Shown: positions 1 through 12,299 of the stretch, piece after piece
Layout: each line of letters starts with the position of its first letter
Numbering within the stretch: the first letter of the stretch is position 1
Assembly (NCBI GenBank): GCA_029204225.1
Contig: CM055095.1
Location: 72,585,490-72,649,489, forward strand
From: Diphasiastrum complanatum
Lineage: Eukaryota; Streptophyta; Lycopodiopsida; Lycopodiales; Lycopodiaceae
Direction: 5' to 3'
Length of the DNA: 64,000 nt
Program-made: the position numbers and the translations under genes
The notes under the pieces: model-generated
Seen by the model: only the letters and a program-made list of their open reading frames with translations
Told to the model about the DNA's origin: nothing
Database searches by the model: none

Positions 1-782
1 TGGAACTTTCCTATCCCCCCACCTAACTACAAAACTCCATCTGTTTTTTAGGTGTGTATAGAAGTACCTGATTACCTAAGTGTAAGTCTTTATTGCGCAG
101 GTGACGATCATGCCATGCTTTTTGTCGACGTTTGTTAACTAATTGTGCGTGATACGAGATGAGTCTAGTCTCACACAATTGGGCTGTTTTGGACTTGTTC
201 GATCGCAAGTTTCTCACATAGATCAGCGGAGAAAGCTTGCATGACTCGCAAGGAAGGTTCTAAAAACTTAACAGGTATTACTTCCACTTGACCATAGACG
301 AGATGGGGCCATCCAGTGGCCTTCTTGGGAGTGGTTCGGTATGCCCAGATAGCCGAGAACAGCTTGGTTTCCCAATCTAATCGACTAGTTTCGACTATCT
401 TGGTGAGGATCTTACATATGGTCTTGTTGGAGGATTCTGCCTGGCCATTACATCGAGGATAGTACGGAGCACTTTTGCGGTGGTTAACAAGGTAATGGCG
501 CAAGAGATTATCAATGACTTCATTTAAGAAGTGTGAACCTCTGTCACTAACACGCTCGATTGGACAGCCAAAGCGCGTAATAATGTTTTCATAAAGAAAA
601 CGCGCGACAGTCTTCGCATTGGCATCCTTTGTGGCGCGTGCTTCTATCCATTTGGTGGCGTAATCAGTTGCGATCAGGATACAACATGCTTGAGTATTTT
701 TTGCTGCTGGGTTGATGGGCCCAACAAAGTCTATACCCCACTTATTGAAGGCTTCGCCTTCTATAATGGGGGTAAGCGGTGT
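1..782 (-). pseudogene. E1 integrase core and C-terminal part (fossil, left of insertion)
   Basis: The minus strand gives integrase core text such as FVGPINPAAKNTQ, ATDYATKWIEARATKDANAK and YYPRCNGQAESSNKTI, the standard rve-domain landmarks of Ty3/gypsy integrase. The segment continues past base 1, so the 3' end and 3' LTR of E1 are outside the window. It is separated from the rest of pol by the insertion at 785-1830. Confidence 0.85.
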
Positions 783-784
783 GT

Positions 785-1530
785 ATAAAGTCCTTAATCC
801 AAGGATCCTATTCTAAGCATGCCAATCACAAGCAACACAAGGGAACCTAATGGTGGACAAACCAACTCAACCAAACCTAGATCAAACAGATCTAGCCCCC
901 AAGCTACAGATCAATCACTCAGAAAGGAATGAGGCATCACACCAGCAGCATCCTGCTGCCGGACATGCTATCAAGCATACACTAGTAAGAGCCCAATAGG
1001 TATACTTATACCCTCCCTTATGACACCTCACTGGACACCTCTGCAGCCTATCTGGGCCATGTCATCCAGTTCCCCAATGACTCTCTGATAGACCCATACC
1101 AATCCACCATCAAGTGTTTAGGCCTACAACCATTAATTATGACCATGTACACATAAGGGCCCCAATTCCCTTATAGTCACAATTAACTTACGGGTTGTTC
1201 TACCGGTCCCTAGCGTGGATATGCTACCCGAGACCAGTCATGGGCATGACAATCTTCCCCCCTTATTCAAGTTCTGTCCTCAGAACTTTAAATTGGGAAA
1301 GATCCTCCTTAAGCTTCTTCCTGTTCCCAGGAATTATCATCGTCCGTATATCCCTTCCACAGGATGCTGCTAGTGTGATGCCTCATTCCTTTCTGAGTGA
1401 TTGATCTATAGCTTGGGGGCTAGATCCATTAGATCTAGGTTTGGTTGGGTTGGTTTGTCCACCATCAGGTTCCCTTGTGTTGCTTGTGATTGGCATGCTT
1501 AGAATAGGATCCTTGGATTTAGGACTTTAT
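785..1530. repeat. Inverted repeat of about 165 bp within the insertion
   Basis: The left arm (about 785-955) and right arm (about 1372-1530) match in opposite orientation with only scattered differences. The shared text includes AGCATGCCAATCACAAGCAA on the left and its complement on the right. The spacer of roughly 415 bp contains the first direct-repeat copy. Confidence 0.8.
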
Positions 1531-1826
1531 ATTGGTATCAGAGCCCAATAGGTATACTTATACCCTCCAAGGCCCATGCACCACTAGTAGTGCACTATGA
1601 CACCTCACTGGACACCTCTGCAGCCTATCTGTGCCACGTCATCTAGTTCTCCAATGACTCACTGATAGACCCATACCAATCCACCATAAAGTGTTTAGGC
1701 CTACAACCATTAATTATGACCATGTACATAAGGGCCCCAATTCCCTTATAGTCACAATTAACTTACGGGTTGTTGGTCTACCGGTCCCTAGCGTGGATAC
1801 ACTACCCGAGACCAGTCATGGGCATG
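989..1826. repeat. Direct repeat pair 989-1250 and 1541-1826
   Basis: Both copies open with GAGCCCAATAGGTATACTTA and run in register through CCATTAATTATGACCATGTA to GAGACCAGTCATGGGCATGA. The second copy holds about 28 bases that the first lacks, near 1569-1596. Neither copy has a credible open frame. Confidence 0.85.
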
Positions 1827-1902
1827 AAAATGTGAAGTCTGCTTTTGTAGTATCATCACATGTTTTGATGATAGCAAATGTATCCTTAAACATTGATTGC
1901 CA

Positions 1903-3725
1903 CTATAAGCCCGCTCTGAGTATGATCTTAGCAGTCGCTTCGGCAGAGAAGTGACCACAACCAATGCCCTCGTGTGCCTGAGAAATGATAGGTCGTATCT
2001 CAGATTCATAAGCGCATCTGCGTATAATACCGTCAATACCCCTTTTATATAACTGTTCGGCGATAAGTTGAAAGGGTGCTGCCTTAAGCAAAATTTTTCT
2101 TTTGGCTACTGTATTTAGCCCTTTTTTGAGTCTGCCAGTTGTAAGGAACTGAGTGATTTCCTCAGCCCATAGGGGAGTGGCATCGATCTGGAAAAGGCAT
2201 GCATCAGGTAGATCGTCGTTGACTAGTGCATCAGCGTTTTCAGCATTCGGAAGTCTGGAAAGGTGGTCGGCCATGAAGTGTTGTGTGCCTTTCCTAACGA
2301 CTACGCGGAATGTGAATTCCTCAAGGATTAAGAGCCATTGAGCTATGCGTCCGGTTTTACAGGATTTATTAACAATATATAATAATGCTTGATGGTCTGT
2401 GTAGAAAGCAAAGGTCTGGCCTAGCAAATAGTGTCGGAGTTGTTGTACGACGTAGACCATGGCCAGTGCTTCTCGCTCTGTTGTTGTATAGTTTACCTCA
2501 GTAGGCACCAGTTGTCTACTCAAGAAACGTATCGGGAAATCTTTTCCATATTCGCCCGGTTGTGCTAGGATACCTCCAATTGCATGCTTACTCGCGTCAG
2601 TATGCACGTGGAATTCCTTCGTGTAATCTGGGGAACGAAGTATGGGTGCGGTAGTAAGCGTTGTTTTTAATTCCTCAAAAGCTTTTATGCGTTCTTTGGT
2701 CCATCTAGGGTCGACCACAACTAAATAAACGAGCCTTGCCTTACCGGCGTAGTCGATTATGAAGATGCGGTAGTAGTTAGTATGGCCTAAGAAGACGTAA
2801 ACTTCTTTCACCGTTTCGGGTAAAGGCATCTCAACTATAACCTTGATCTTGGAAGGGTCGGTAGAAATACCATCCTTGGATATAATATGTCCGAGGACAA
2901 TCCCATGGGTGACCCAAATTTGACATTTGTCAGTGTTTAGTGATATACCCAAACTTGCGACAACGAATGAATATCTTTTCAAGGGCTTCGAGGTGTTTGT
3001 CTGCAGAAGAATGTACACCCAAATCATTTAGATAAATCTCGACAATTCGATGTAACAAATCTTGGAACGCCATTTGCATGACGCGTTGAAACGTGGAGGG
3101 GGCATTGCATAAGCCAAAAGGCATTACTTTATAAGCATAAACGCCGTATTCCATGGCAAACGCCATCTTGTGTCTATCCTCAAGGGCTATTTGGACTAGA
3201 AAATAGCCACTAAAACCATCTAGGAAGTTGAAAGCTTCAGCTCCTGCCATTTCGTGTCGTTAAGGGCAATGAGAAGTGTAAGGTTTTTGAGATCAACGCA
3301 GATACGAAGCTTGCCGTTTTTCTTGGGAACTACCACAATGTGTGATACCCATCTGTGTGCTGGACTTCATAATTGAAACCAGCATCGAGGAGCTTCTTAA
3401 TATCTTTATCTATCCGTTCACGATAAACCGAGTTACAACGGTAAGGCTTTGCCTGAATAGGCTTAGCATTCTCTTCTAATGGAATAGTATGGACTGCTAT
3501 TTCAGGTGGGACCCCCTTTATTTCGGTATAATTCCATGCAAATACATTTCTGTATTTGCGTAGTAAGGTCTCCAGATCAAGAAGTTGATCTGGTGTGAGG
3601 TGGGCTCCTACGTGAACTATACGATGCATCTCTTCATTAGGATCTTTAAGATTTAGCTCGATTGTCTTTGCTGGTCCTTCAAAGGAGTGGGAAGCCTGTG
3701 TAGGTTCCCGTTGTGGTTGCAGCAA
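1903..3725 (-). pseudogene. E1 reverse transcriptase and RNase H region (fossil)
   Basis: Motifs in order on the minus strand are the RT entry segment (RNVFAWNYTEIKGVPPEIAV), the palm segment (MPFGLCNAPSTFQRVMQ), then RNase H (FHVHTDASKHAIGGILAQPG and TFAFYTDHQALLYIVN). Integrase zinc-binding sequence begins at about 1903-2030. The same block in fossil E6 at 56137-57900 on the plus strand is clearly a relative. Confidence 0.88.
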
Positions 3726-4102
3726 CTGGATGACGACGTCATCGAGTGTGAAATCTTTGAAGTGGCTTGGAAGATCAAAGGAGGTTCAACAAAGTTCTAT
3801 GGAACTTTGGAAATCATGGATGTGGATGTGCTAGCGGAACTGGAAGCTCTATCGCATGGATTGTCTTTTTGTTGTTCAGACAATGGCTTGATTGGTTGTT
3901 TGAGTTTTTCGCGCATTTGTTTTTCTCTCGGTTAGTTTTGTGTCGACTATTTTGTTTTTTTGTAACAGAGGTTTTGTGGTGTTTTGTGGAGGCGGTGTGG
4001 TTGCCTCTCAAATCAATTCTTTGTTTATTGCATCCCAGACTTCGTCTGGATACATGCCCCATTGGTAGACCTTAGGTTTTGGCCTGTAGGCCACGATATT
4101 GG

Positions 4103-4920
4103 CTACCTTGGTTGTGAGTTGCACATGAGCCATAGGTCGTGGCAACTTAATTTCCTTGGGATCGATTTTGGTGCGTAACGTTTTTGATCGAGATACATGA
4201 GGACTTGGTCATCAGTCATCACGTCATCATTCACCAAAAGAATACCGTCTTCCGAAACGTGGGCTGCAGAAATACTAGGTTCTCCTGGGCACCAAGCTAT
4301 AGGAATTGGGTCTATCATCATTAATGGAATGATGGGTGTCTCTATGTCCGTAGAAGATGGGAGAATATATGTGTCTTTTGCGGCGGTTTCTATCAGGCAT
4401 CTATTGGAGTCAGCACAGTCCACAATGGCCAGTGTTGTCCCCAATTGATTATATCGGTTGATCTTGTATAGTGTCCTTTTGGCACGATTGGAACACTATC
4501 AGATGCGCCATATGTGGTGGATGACCAATCATCGTAGACCTTGGCTGGCTTGACATGTCCTGCAGAGTCAACAATGACTCTTTTTTCATTGTTGCTGAAG
4601 GTTATTTTACTTCGCTTCCAATCTTGGACAACGCCGGCCATTTGTAGCCAGTGTGTGTTAAGGAGTTTATATGTTTGTGCATCATTGGGTAGATCTAGGA
4701 TGACACAATCTATGGTAAACTTGACTCTTGCAATACAGACTGGTATGTTTGATAAGTGACCTGCAGGGTCGGTGACTCGTTTATCGGCCATACGGAGTTT
4801 GTAATGCGGTAGATCTAAGCTGTTCAATTCCCATGACTTTGCTAGTGAGAAAGCCATGATATTTACGCTTGATCCACTATCGAGGATAGCGGATACTGCT
4901 GGATAATCTTTATAATGCAT
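4103..4920 (-). pseudogene. E1 aspartic protease (retropepsin) region (fossil)
   Basis: The text YPAVSAILDSGSSVNIMA has the D-S-G active-site loop of retropepsin-like proteases in Ty3/gypsy elements. It lies between the zinc knuckle and reverse transcriptase, as expected. Similar protease regions appear in the other Ty3/gypsy fossils of this window (about 32.0-32.7 kb minus, 55.0-55.4 kb plus). Confidence 0.8.
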
Positions 4921-5269
4921 GGGTCAGGTGATGCTAGTCCCCTTAGCAACACCGATATTCATCAGATTCATAGAAATCTGAGGAATTTCTGGAATCTCAT
5001 CGGGTTTTTGCTGTTCGTCTTGGATATTGGGCAGCCGAAAACTTCTATGGATATAACTTCGGAGGCCTGCAAATGATTTCATTGCACTATGGAATGGCAT
5101 TGTGATTGTAGGGTTGCTCTTTTGTGAGGATCGGAGCAGATAACGGACGTTCCGTTTTTTGTTCCTCCTGCAGAAACTCATCTCGGAATTCGTTGTATCG
5201 CCTTTGTTCCACCCGTGGGTCGGGATAGTCTCGGGTAATGTGGAAGCTGTCAAAGAGCTGCCCATATGG

Positions 5270-7150
5270 TCAGCAGGTTTTTCTTGGGTTTGCTGATGTT
5301 GTTGAGCTTGGCATTGAGCTCGAGTTAGGACCCGAACAGGTTTTCAAGAGATGTCGAGCGGGTAGGATCCTATTTGGTTGCTTGGGGCAATCTTTGAAGC
5401 TGTGTTTTTGAACACACTCTAGACATTCGACATGGTATTGGTTTTTAACTTTACAATCGACCATGAAATGACCCGTTTCACCACAGATGAAGCATCTGTT
5501 GCTCATGGGCCCTTGGGCAATTGCATAGCCATCTTGGATGGCGAGCATTCCTGGAGTTTCTGGATTTGGGAAATACTCATCTCGTTTGCATGAGCATGAG
5601 GTGTCCTCATGATAGTGTGCTGAACTGCTAGAAGTGGATGTGGTATCTGGATTGTATGATGGATCATAGGAGTGATTGATGAAATGGATTTGAGCGGAGT
5701 CTTTATGGGGTCGATGTTTTTGTGCTCCTACGTCAGGATGGCCCCTTGGAGGTGGACCTAAGAGGGCTAGTTGAGGCTGACTTTCTTGTCTGGGTTGTCT
5801 AGGCAGCTCTTGGATGTGAACTTGTGGATTGTTTCGTGGAGGATATTGATGTTTTTAGTTCCGGGAAACAAATTGATTTCTAGAAGGCTGGTTTTGTCCT
5901 CCTGATTGGTCGTGAGGCTGGTTTCGGGGATTGTAGTAGCAGTAAAAAGAGGAATGGCCCATGAAATCACGTATTTCACATTTAATCAAAGAGGTGTTTG
6001 GTACTAATTGGTAAGATGGGCATTCATTCCAGTGTGTGCTCCTTTGCAATGAGGGCACGTACCTGGCCAGTGGGTAGCTGACCTGGCATGGAACTTTGTA
6101 TAGACCGCAAAGTGTTCTGAAACTCTTTCGTGAGTTTCTCCATCTGTTGTTGGTGTTGCTGGTTAAGCAACTCCATCTGAGATTTCCACAGTTGTTCTCG
6201 AGTTTCCACGGTCGGTTTGGATTTATGGACAACACGGTGTGCTCTCCGTTTTCTAGGTTTGTCAACATCCGATCCTTCGTCCTCTTCGCAGATGGCGTCA
6301 AACGTGGCTTGTTTTAAGGATGTGTATTCATCATTAGATCTGAGCTCACGTCTGATCCATCTGGGAAGTCCGACTAGAAACCAGATGATGAGCATTGATT
6401 CCGCGGGTTGTTCTTGTACCTGACTTTTTAAGCGTTTAAATCGCTCGATATAGTCACGGACTTTTTCATCCTTTGTCATCTTGATATTACTTAGTTTGAC
6501 AAAGGGACTCTCTATCAAACGAAACGCTTTGAATCGCTTGATGAAGGATTCTTTCAAGAGTGACCAATCACGTTTATCTTCACGATCCAGGTTGAAGAAC
6601 CATTCACGTGCATGGTCATCGAGAAAAGTTGGACCATGGCTTCGGGAGATGTCTCACCATAGACATCGCAAGCATTCTCAAAGACTCGTAGAAATCTCTG
6701 AGGGTCTGAGTTTACGTCGTACTTAGGAAGGTCTATCTTGGGTGTGCGTTTTTCAGTACGAGGTCTGTGGTTGGCAAAAGCCCCATTTAAGTGAGCTCTT
6801 GCGTGAGAAGACTCCGCAACACGAAATTGTGGTCGGTCATAGGCAACTTCAGCTCGTGTAGGCTCCCATCTCTTGAATGGGTTTGTGGATGGCTTGTGGA
6901 TTTGTGATTTCATGCGAGAGTACTGATTATATCTGGCTTGCTCTATTGAAGGTGATACCATCTTGGGTGGATAGTCCTCTGTGGAATTGGGATTGTAATG
7001 ACGATCCATGTGGAAGAGTTGTGGACACGACCACGGGTGGAACGTGAAGACTCGATTGAGATCTGAGCCAGGGACTCTGTTATAATCCCTACTTACCGCA
7101 AACCTCCAGGTGCCGGTTAACTGCAAGAGACCGAACGATTCACGTTCCAC
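5270..7150 (-). pseudogene. E1 gag region with zinc knuckle (fossil)
   Basis: The gag core reads through motifs such as RFLRVFENACDVYGE and, further on, FIKRFKAFRLIESPF and RDYIERFKRL, which are typical of the plant retrotransposon gag domain. A CCHC-type knuckle (CFICGETGHFMVDC) lies at about 5440-5500. The likely gag start is an ATG near 7007, after a leader that resembles no host gene. This is part of fossil E1 and is not a host gene. Confidence 0.8.
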
Positions 7151-7199
7151 CTCGCCGTAGGACCTAATCTGGGTCCACCCATCGTGCCCTGGCCTGTCC

Positions 7200-8821
7200 T
7201 AAAGTATCATGTCATCCTTTCCACCAAGTCGTTCCTTTAAATGACTAATGTAAAAAACTGGATGTACCTTAATGCCTTGAGGAAGTTCTAGCTGATACGC
7301 ATTCCGATGGAGTACTTTACTATACGGAATGGCCTTGCGTAACGAGGTGATAACTTAGGACATTTCCCAGTCTTTAATACCTTAGAGTCTTTTGGGATTC
7401 TAAGATATACCCAAGCCCCCTCCTCATAGACCCTAGGTTGTCGCTTTTGATTAGCGTAAAACTGGGCTCTATCTTGAGCCGTTTATACGTTCTCGCGAGC
7501 AACAAGCAACATTTCTTGCATATCATGCAAGAAATCTACTGCTGCTTTAACCTTGAGGCCTTTGAGGCCCATTGAAATGGGAGCCCTAGGCTGGAAACCA
7601 TACATCAGATAAAATGGACTAAAACTCGTCGCTGACTCCTGAGTGCTTTGCGTTGTTATACGCAAACTCAATCATTGGAAGGTACCTTTCCCAATCCGTC
7701 TGTCTTCTGGAAACATATGCCCGAAGCATATCTTCCATAGACTGGTTCGTCCTCTCTGTCTGACCATCCGATTCAAGATGATCTGATGACCCCATACTTA
7801 GAGTGGTCTCTAATTTCTCAAAGACCGCTTGTTAGAATTTGCCAGTGAACTTTGGATCTCAATCACTAACAATGTCATTCGGCAAACCAAACAACCTGAA
7901 CAACTTTTCAACAAAAAGCTGAGAAAGTTCAAACGCTTTAACAGTTTGCTTGGTTGGTATGAACTGTGCCATTTTTGTTAACCTGTCAACTATTACCCAA
8001 ATGGCATCATTTTGCTTCCCTGTCCGAGGTAGCCCAACCACAAAGTCCATGGAAATGCTTTCCCACTCTCTTTTAGGAATTTCCAAGGGCATTAGTAAAC
8101 CAGCTGCCTTAAGTCTTTCAGCTTTATTAACTTGGCATCGTGCACAATTGCGACCATATGCCTCCACTTGACTTTTTAAATTTGGCCAGTAAAAGTTCCT
8201 TTTTACTAAGTCAAGCGTCCTTTGTGAGCCAAGGTGCCCTGCACACGGGCTGTCATGACATTCATGCAGGATTTGGGCCCTTATATCATCATTTTCTGGC
8301 ACACAAACTTTTCCATTCCGGAAAAGCAACCCATTCCTAATGGAATAGTCTCTCTGTATCATGTCCCGAGGAGAAATCTTGGAATCCTGCATTCCAAGCT
8401 CATCACTAGATCTAGAAGAACCTGCCAGGACGTCTAGCCAAATACGACCGAAGTATCTATCGATCTTACACAAATCTCTTAAGGATAGATACAACTTAGA
8501 TTGGATCTCAGAAAAGATTAACTGATTAACCTCTCCAATCCGGCTTAAGGCATGCGCGACACTATTAGAAGTACCCTTTCGGTACCCAATGTCATAATGA
8601 AATTCTTGGAGCATCTCTGACCATTTGGCCTTACGACCCCTAAGGTCGACCGCATCGTTAATATACTTTAACGCTTGATGGTCAGTAACTATGGTAAACT
8701 GGGAGCCATACAAATAGTGTCTCCAAACTTTCAGGGCATGAATAACAGCAAAAAGCTCCTTGTCATAGGTGGAATATTGCCTTTGAGCAAGGTCCAACTT
8801 CAAAAGCAACTGGTCTACCAT
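7200..8821 (-). pseudogene. E2 RNase H and integrase region (fossil)
   Basis: RNase H text (SQFTIVTDHQALKYIND) is followed by the zinc-binding segment (HECHDSPCAGHLGSQRTLDL and RNCARCQVNKAERL) and the integrase core (WESISMDFVVGLPRTGKQND). The C-terminal segment continues to about 7200. This is the standard Ty3/gypsy order. Confidence 0.87.
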
Positions 8822-8845
8822 CCTGATATAGGACTGCGCCTATAG

Positions 8846-9972
8846 CTAGTCACTGGCATCCGTTTCAAGTACATATGGCTTGTTAGGATCCACTATGTGA
8901 AAAATAGGCGCTGTAGTTACACAATATTGGTTCTCAAAACTCTGATTCAACTCATCAGTCCAAGTAACCGGAGGGCTGAACTTACTGTGCCGGCTAACTC
9001 TTTTGGCCCCTCTGAGGATATTCGTCAAGGCCAATGCAATTAATGCATAGTTCAAGATAATTCTATGAAAAAACCCCGTAAAGCCCAAAAAGGGCTTAAC
9101 CTCCCGGATGGTTTTAGGGATAGGCCATTCACGTACTTGTCGGACTTTATTTGGGTCAATTCCCAACCAATGATCCGAAATAATGTGACCAAGGTATAAC
9201 AACCTTTTCTGGAAGAATACGCATTTGAACTTTTTGGCAAAAAGCTTCTCCTGTCTAAGTAACTTTAAGATAGTCCTGAGATGCTCCTCATGCTCCTCCA
9301 AGGTCTTACTATAGATGAGAATATCATCCAAGTACACACTATCATGAACTTTCCCAGATATGGATGAAGAAGATCGTTCATCATCTGCTGGAAAGTCGCT
9401 GGAGCATTTGTCAAGCCAAATGGTAAAACTAGAAACTCATAATGGCCGTACCTAGTTCTAAACCCGGTTTTTTCAACATCCTCAGTCTTTATGCGAATCT
9501 GATGATACCCTGATCTCAAATCGATTTTGGTGAAGTACTTTGCACCATGCAATTGATCAACCAACTCATCTATTCGCGGCAAAGGATAACGGTTTTTAAT
9601 CGTTAATTTATTTAACTTTTAAAGTCCACACAAAGACGAGTGCCTCCGTCTTTTTTATCAACAAGGAGCACAGGTGCCCCCCAGGGAGATTGACTAGGCC
9701 TTACATGGCCCATCTTAAGGTAATTTTGCAGTTGCCTATAAACCTCAGGAAGTAGTACTCATCCTATATGGATACAGTGATATAGGAGAACTACCAGGAA
9801 TCGGTTTAATACCATGGTCAACACCCCTAGTGGGGGGGAGACCTTCAAGAAGCTGCTTAGGAAACACATCGTTAAATTCTTGTCTAAGTTTCCTAAAGAT
9901 TTCACCTTCTGGTGAATTTTCTTGTTTTAGGTTATTAGACATTAATTCCATTTGGAGATTGTAAATTTGCAA
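8846..9972 (-). pseudogene. E2 reverse transcriptase region (fossil)
   Basis: Text on the minus strand includes the entry segment (RRGVDHGIKPIPG-like wording near 9800), [38 protein letters not shown] and the YLDD palm motif at about 9330. All are landmarks of plant gypsy RT. Confidence 0.87.
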
Positions 9973-10160
9973 ACTACGTTCTTCATGGTAAGTAAAATCT
10001 TTTAACTAACATAAATAAGAATTGCAATCAACAACATCCATACATTTAATTGTTTCCAAAGCAGAAAGCATATACGGAGTAGAAATATCAACACTTCCAT
10101 TTAATTCTATGAGTGGGCCGTTATGCAAGAACGACAAATTGTGAGCTACATCGTTTTTCT

Positions 10161-11415
10161 TCATAGACTCGTCCCTCTCACATCTACCCTATCTAGATTC
10201 ATAATGTGAAAGTCTAATTTATCCTTATAGGCTTGAATCTCTATTGGTAGACGTGGGACTATCCGGTCCCAAACTTGGCTTTCTGCTCCAGTTGCCAGCT
10301 TCACTGTGTATCGGTGGTCACTTTGCCTTGTTTCCACCTTTAGTTTCTGCAACAAATTAGCGTTAATAAAATTATGTGTGGAACCATCGTCAAATAAAAC
10401 TATTACGGCTTGGCCGCCCACAACCACCTTCATCCGAATGAGGTCATGAGGGCCAAAAACAGCCGTGTTAAAACAACAATGCTCACACATAGAATTACCA
10501 GCAAAGGAAAGATCTACATTAGATATGCTAAAGCTACTAGGCGTCTTAAAAGGTGCCCCTTTAGCCTTCCGTTTCTTTGGACATTCCTTCACGACATGAC
10601 CTAATTCCATGCAATTAAAGCATAGATTGTCGCTTCTGGCTTTCATAAAGGTTTCCTGGTCCAAGGTAGATCTTTTCTTCGACTTACCCGAACCTGAAGA
10701 CCCATCTTTCGCCTTGTCTTTCGATTTCTTTGGAAAGAAAGGCTTCTTACCCTTTACGTCGTGCAAGACACCAGTCTCAGGCTTGGCCATCATATGAGCA
10801 TCGTATATTCTGGCGAAGCGAAGTATAAAATGCAACTTTACCAGCAAAGGATCTATTCTAGTTGCAAAACGAGAATAGACTTCCTGAAACTCTTGTTAAC
10901 ACTGATCCAAGGGCCGGTTCCCCATATGGATTGTTGCATATTGACGGTAAAATTCAAAATTATCAAGAATAGGAAGGAAGGCCGCCTTAAAGGCCTTACA
11001 AAAGTCTTCCCAATTCTTAGGAACTTTAGGCTTACCCCTAATATCTTGCCACCAGGTAAATGCTTTACCTCGCAGGTACATGACGACGAGGTTGATCTTG
11101 TTGTTCTCGAATGAATCGTGCATGGAAAAGTGCGAATTCCATCGATCCAACCATTGCAAGACCGCCTTCGGGGGTTCTATCCTTCTTTTCCCCAGCAAAA
11201 ACTTCAGGAGTGAACAAGGGTTGATGCACCAATTGCCTTAGCTGCGCCAATTCCTTCAGTTCCTGCTGATCCCGACTGTGTTTAGATTGCATATCAACAA
11301 TCTGTTGCTGTAGATTGTTAATTGCAAGCAACAAGGCATCAGGATCTAAGGTAGAGGTAGATACCGTAACCTCCTTAGCAGGGGACATAGGCTGTGTGGT
11401 AGGATTAGGATCCAT
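10161..11415 (-). pseudogene. E2 gag, zinc knuckle and protease region (fossil)
   Basis: The gag core (AFTWWQDIRGKPKVPKNWED) lies at about 11000-11080, a CCHC knuckle (CFNCMELGHVVKECPKK) at about 10570-10630, and a retropepsin-like loop (VIVLFDDGSTHNFINANLL) at about 10350-10415. The gag start is an ATG at 11413-11415, read on the minus strand (MDPNPTTQPMSPAKE). Confidence 0.82.
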
Positions 11416-11894
11416 CTTTCAAGAGGAAGAGAGGTGAATTAAGAAAGAGATGCTTGAAAAAGATCAAAAGCAACTCAAGGAAGGTAAATACAAGACTACT
11501 CTTGCTGTCTCTTCGCAAACCAAATGGTATTGTCCATGGCTGCCAAGAGGAATAAGAGAGAGCAAGGAGAAGGATGCACCACCACCTCCACCTCTTTTTC
11601 ACAAAAAAACTAGCATAGGAGAGGTATGCCTCCCTCTCCATGCTTGATCCATCCCTGCCATGTGGCTTTGCCTTGCCACATAGGCATCCACCTCAGCCCT
11701 CTGGCCATCTCCTAGCAATCTGCCAGGTGGCCCTCAGCCCCCTCTCCCCTTCCCTTTTTCCCTTTCTTTCCAGAATGGACCATCGCTGGAAAGCAGAGAC
11801 TGGACAGGAAAAAAATCCAATTTTTGACTCAGGAAGGGTCCCAAAAATGCCAATCAACAAGTAGAAGGGAATCGGAATAGAGAAGCACTGCCTT

Positions 11895-12105
11895 CTGCCA
11901 CCTGTCCCGGCCTGGACAGTGCCACGTGGCAGTTTCCAGAACGTTTTTAGGACCATTGCTGGTCAGGCAGCGAGCAACAACTTCAAGTTTTTCTATCGCT
12001 GAGGAGGGCCCCCCCGAAGCAGATCCTTGCTTGAATCTGGGCGCTACAGATCCTCAGATGTCTGCCACCTTTCCTGGACAGTGCCACGTGGCAGGTCTCA
12101 GCTGG
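11895..12105. repeat. G-box-containing direct repeats in the E2 leader
   Basis: GGACAGTGCCACGTGGCAG occurs at about 11913-11931 and again at about 12076-12094, each preceded by a copy of TGCCACCT near 11897 and 12063. Each copy holds the palindromic G-box core CACGTG. The block lies between the probable LTR and gag of E2. Other CCACRTGGC-like pieces occur nearby (about 11655-11680). Confidence 0.7.
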
Positions 12106-12299
12106 GCCCCTAACTGCTTTTTTTTTAAACTTTATTTCTTCAAAATATAAGAAAAAATAGTGGAAGGAAGAAAATTAAAAAGTGCATAAAAAATGCATTT
12201 TAAGCCCGTTTTGAAATCCGTCAAAAACGCCCAAACTTACAAGAAAACTACTACGGATCAACGCACCTGCTTTCAACATGCAGTGGCTCTAATACCGCT

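Larger units (their letters stand above)
785..1830. mobile_element. Rearranged LTR-derived insertion inside E1 integrase
   Basis: About 1.05 kb interrupts E1. It is built from inverted and direct copies of the same material. A segment at about 785-955 is matched as reverse complement by about 1372-1530. A second block at 989-1250 is repeated in the same direction at 1541-1826, the second copy carrying roughly 28 extra bases. Just before the second direct copy is TTGGTATCAGAGCCCAAT (1532-1549), a plant retrotransposon primer-binding site for initiator tRNA-Met. The inverted arms therefore look like LTR end sequence and the direct copies like the leader behind it. No coding part of the donor element is present. 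Confidence 0.7.
1..7195 (-). mobile_element. Ty3/gypsy LTR retrotransposon fossil E1 (gag-pol, minus strand)
   Basis: Read on the minus strand, recognisable retroelement parts follow in the usual Ty3/gypsy order from right to left: gag (about 5855-7150), a zinc-knuckle region (5270-5548), a retropepsin-like domain (4100-4920), reverse transcriptase and RNase H (about 1903-3725) and integrase (before and after an insertion, down to base 1). The order RT-RNase H-integrase is what defines Ty3/gypsy. No chromodomain is seen, which hints at a non-chromovirus lineage. The element runs out of the window on the left. It is broken, with well over ten disruptions, so it looks old. A second element's debris interrupts the integrase part (785-1830), and a chromovirus-like element lies between gag and the probable 5' LTR at 12673-13701. 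Confidence 0.9.
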
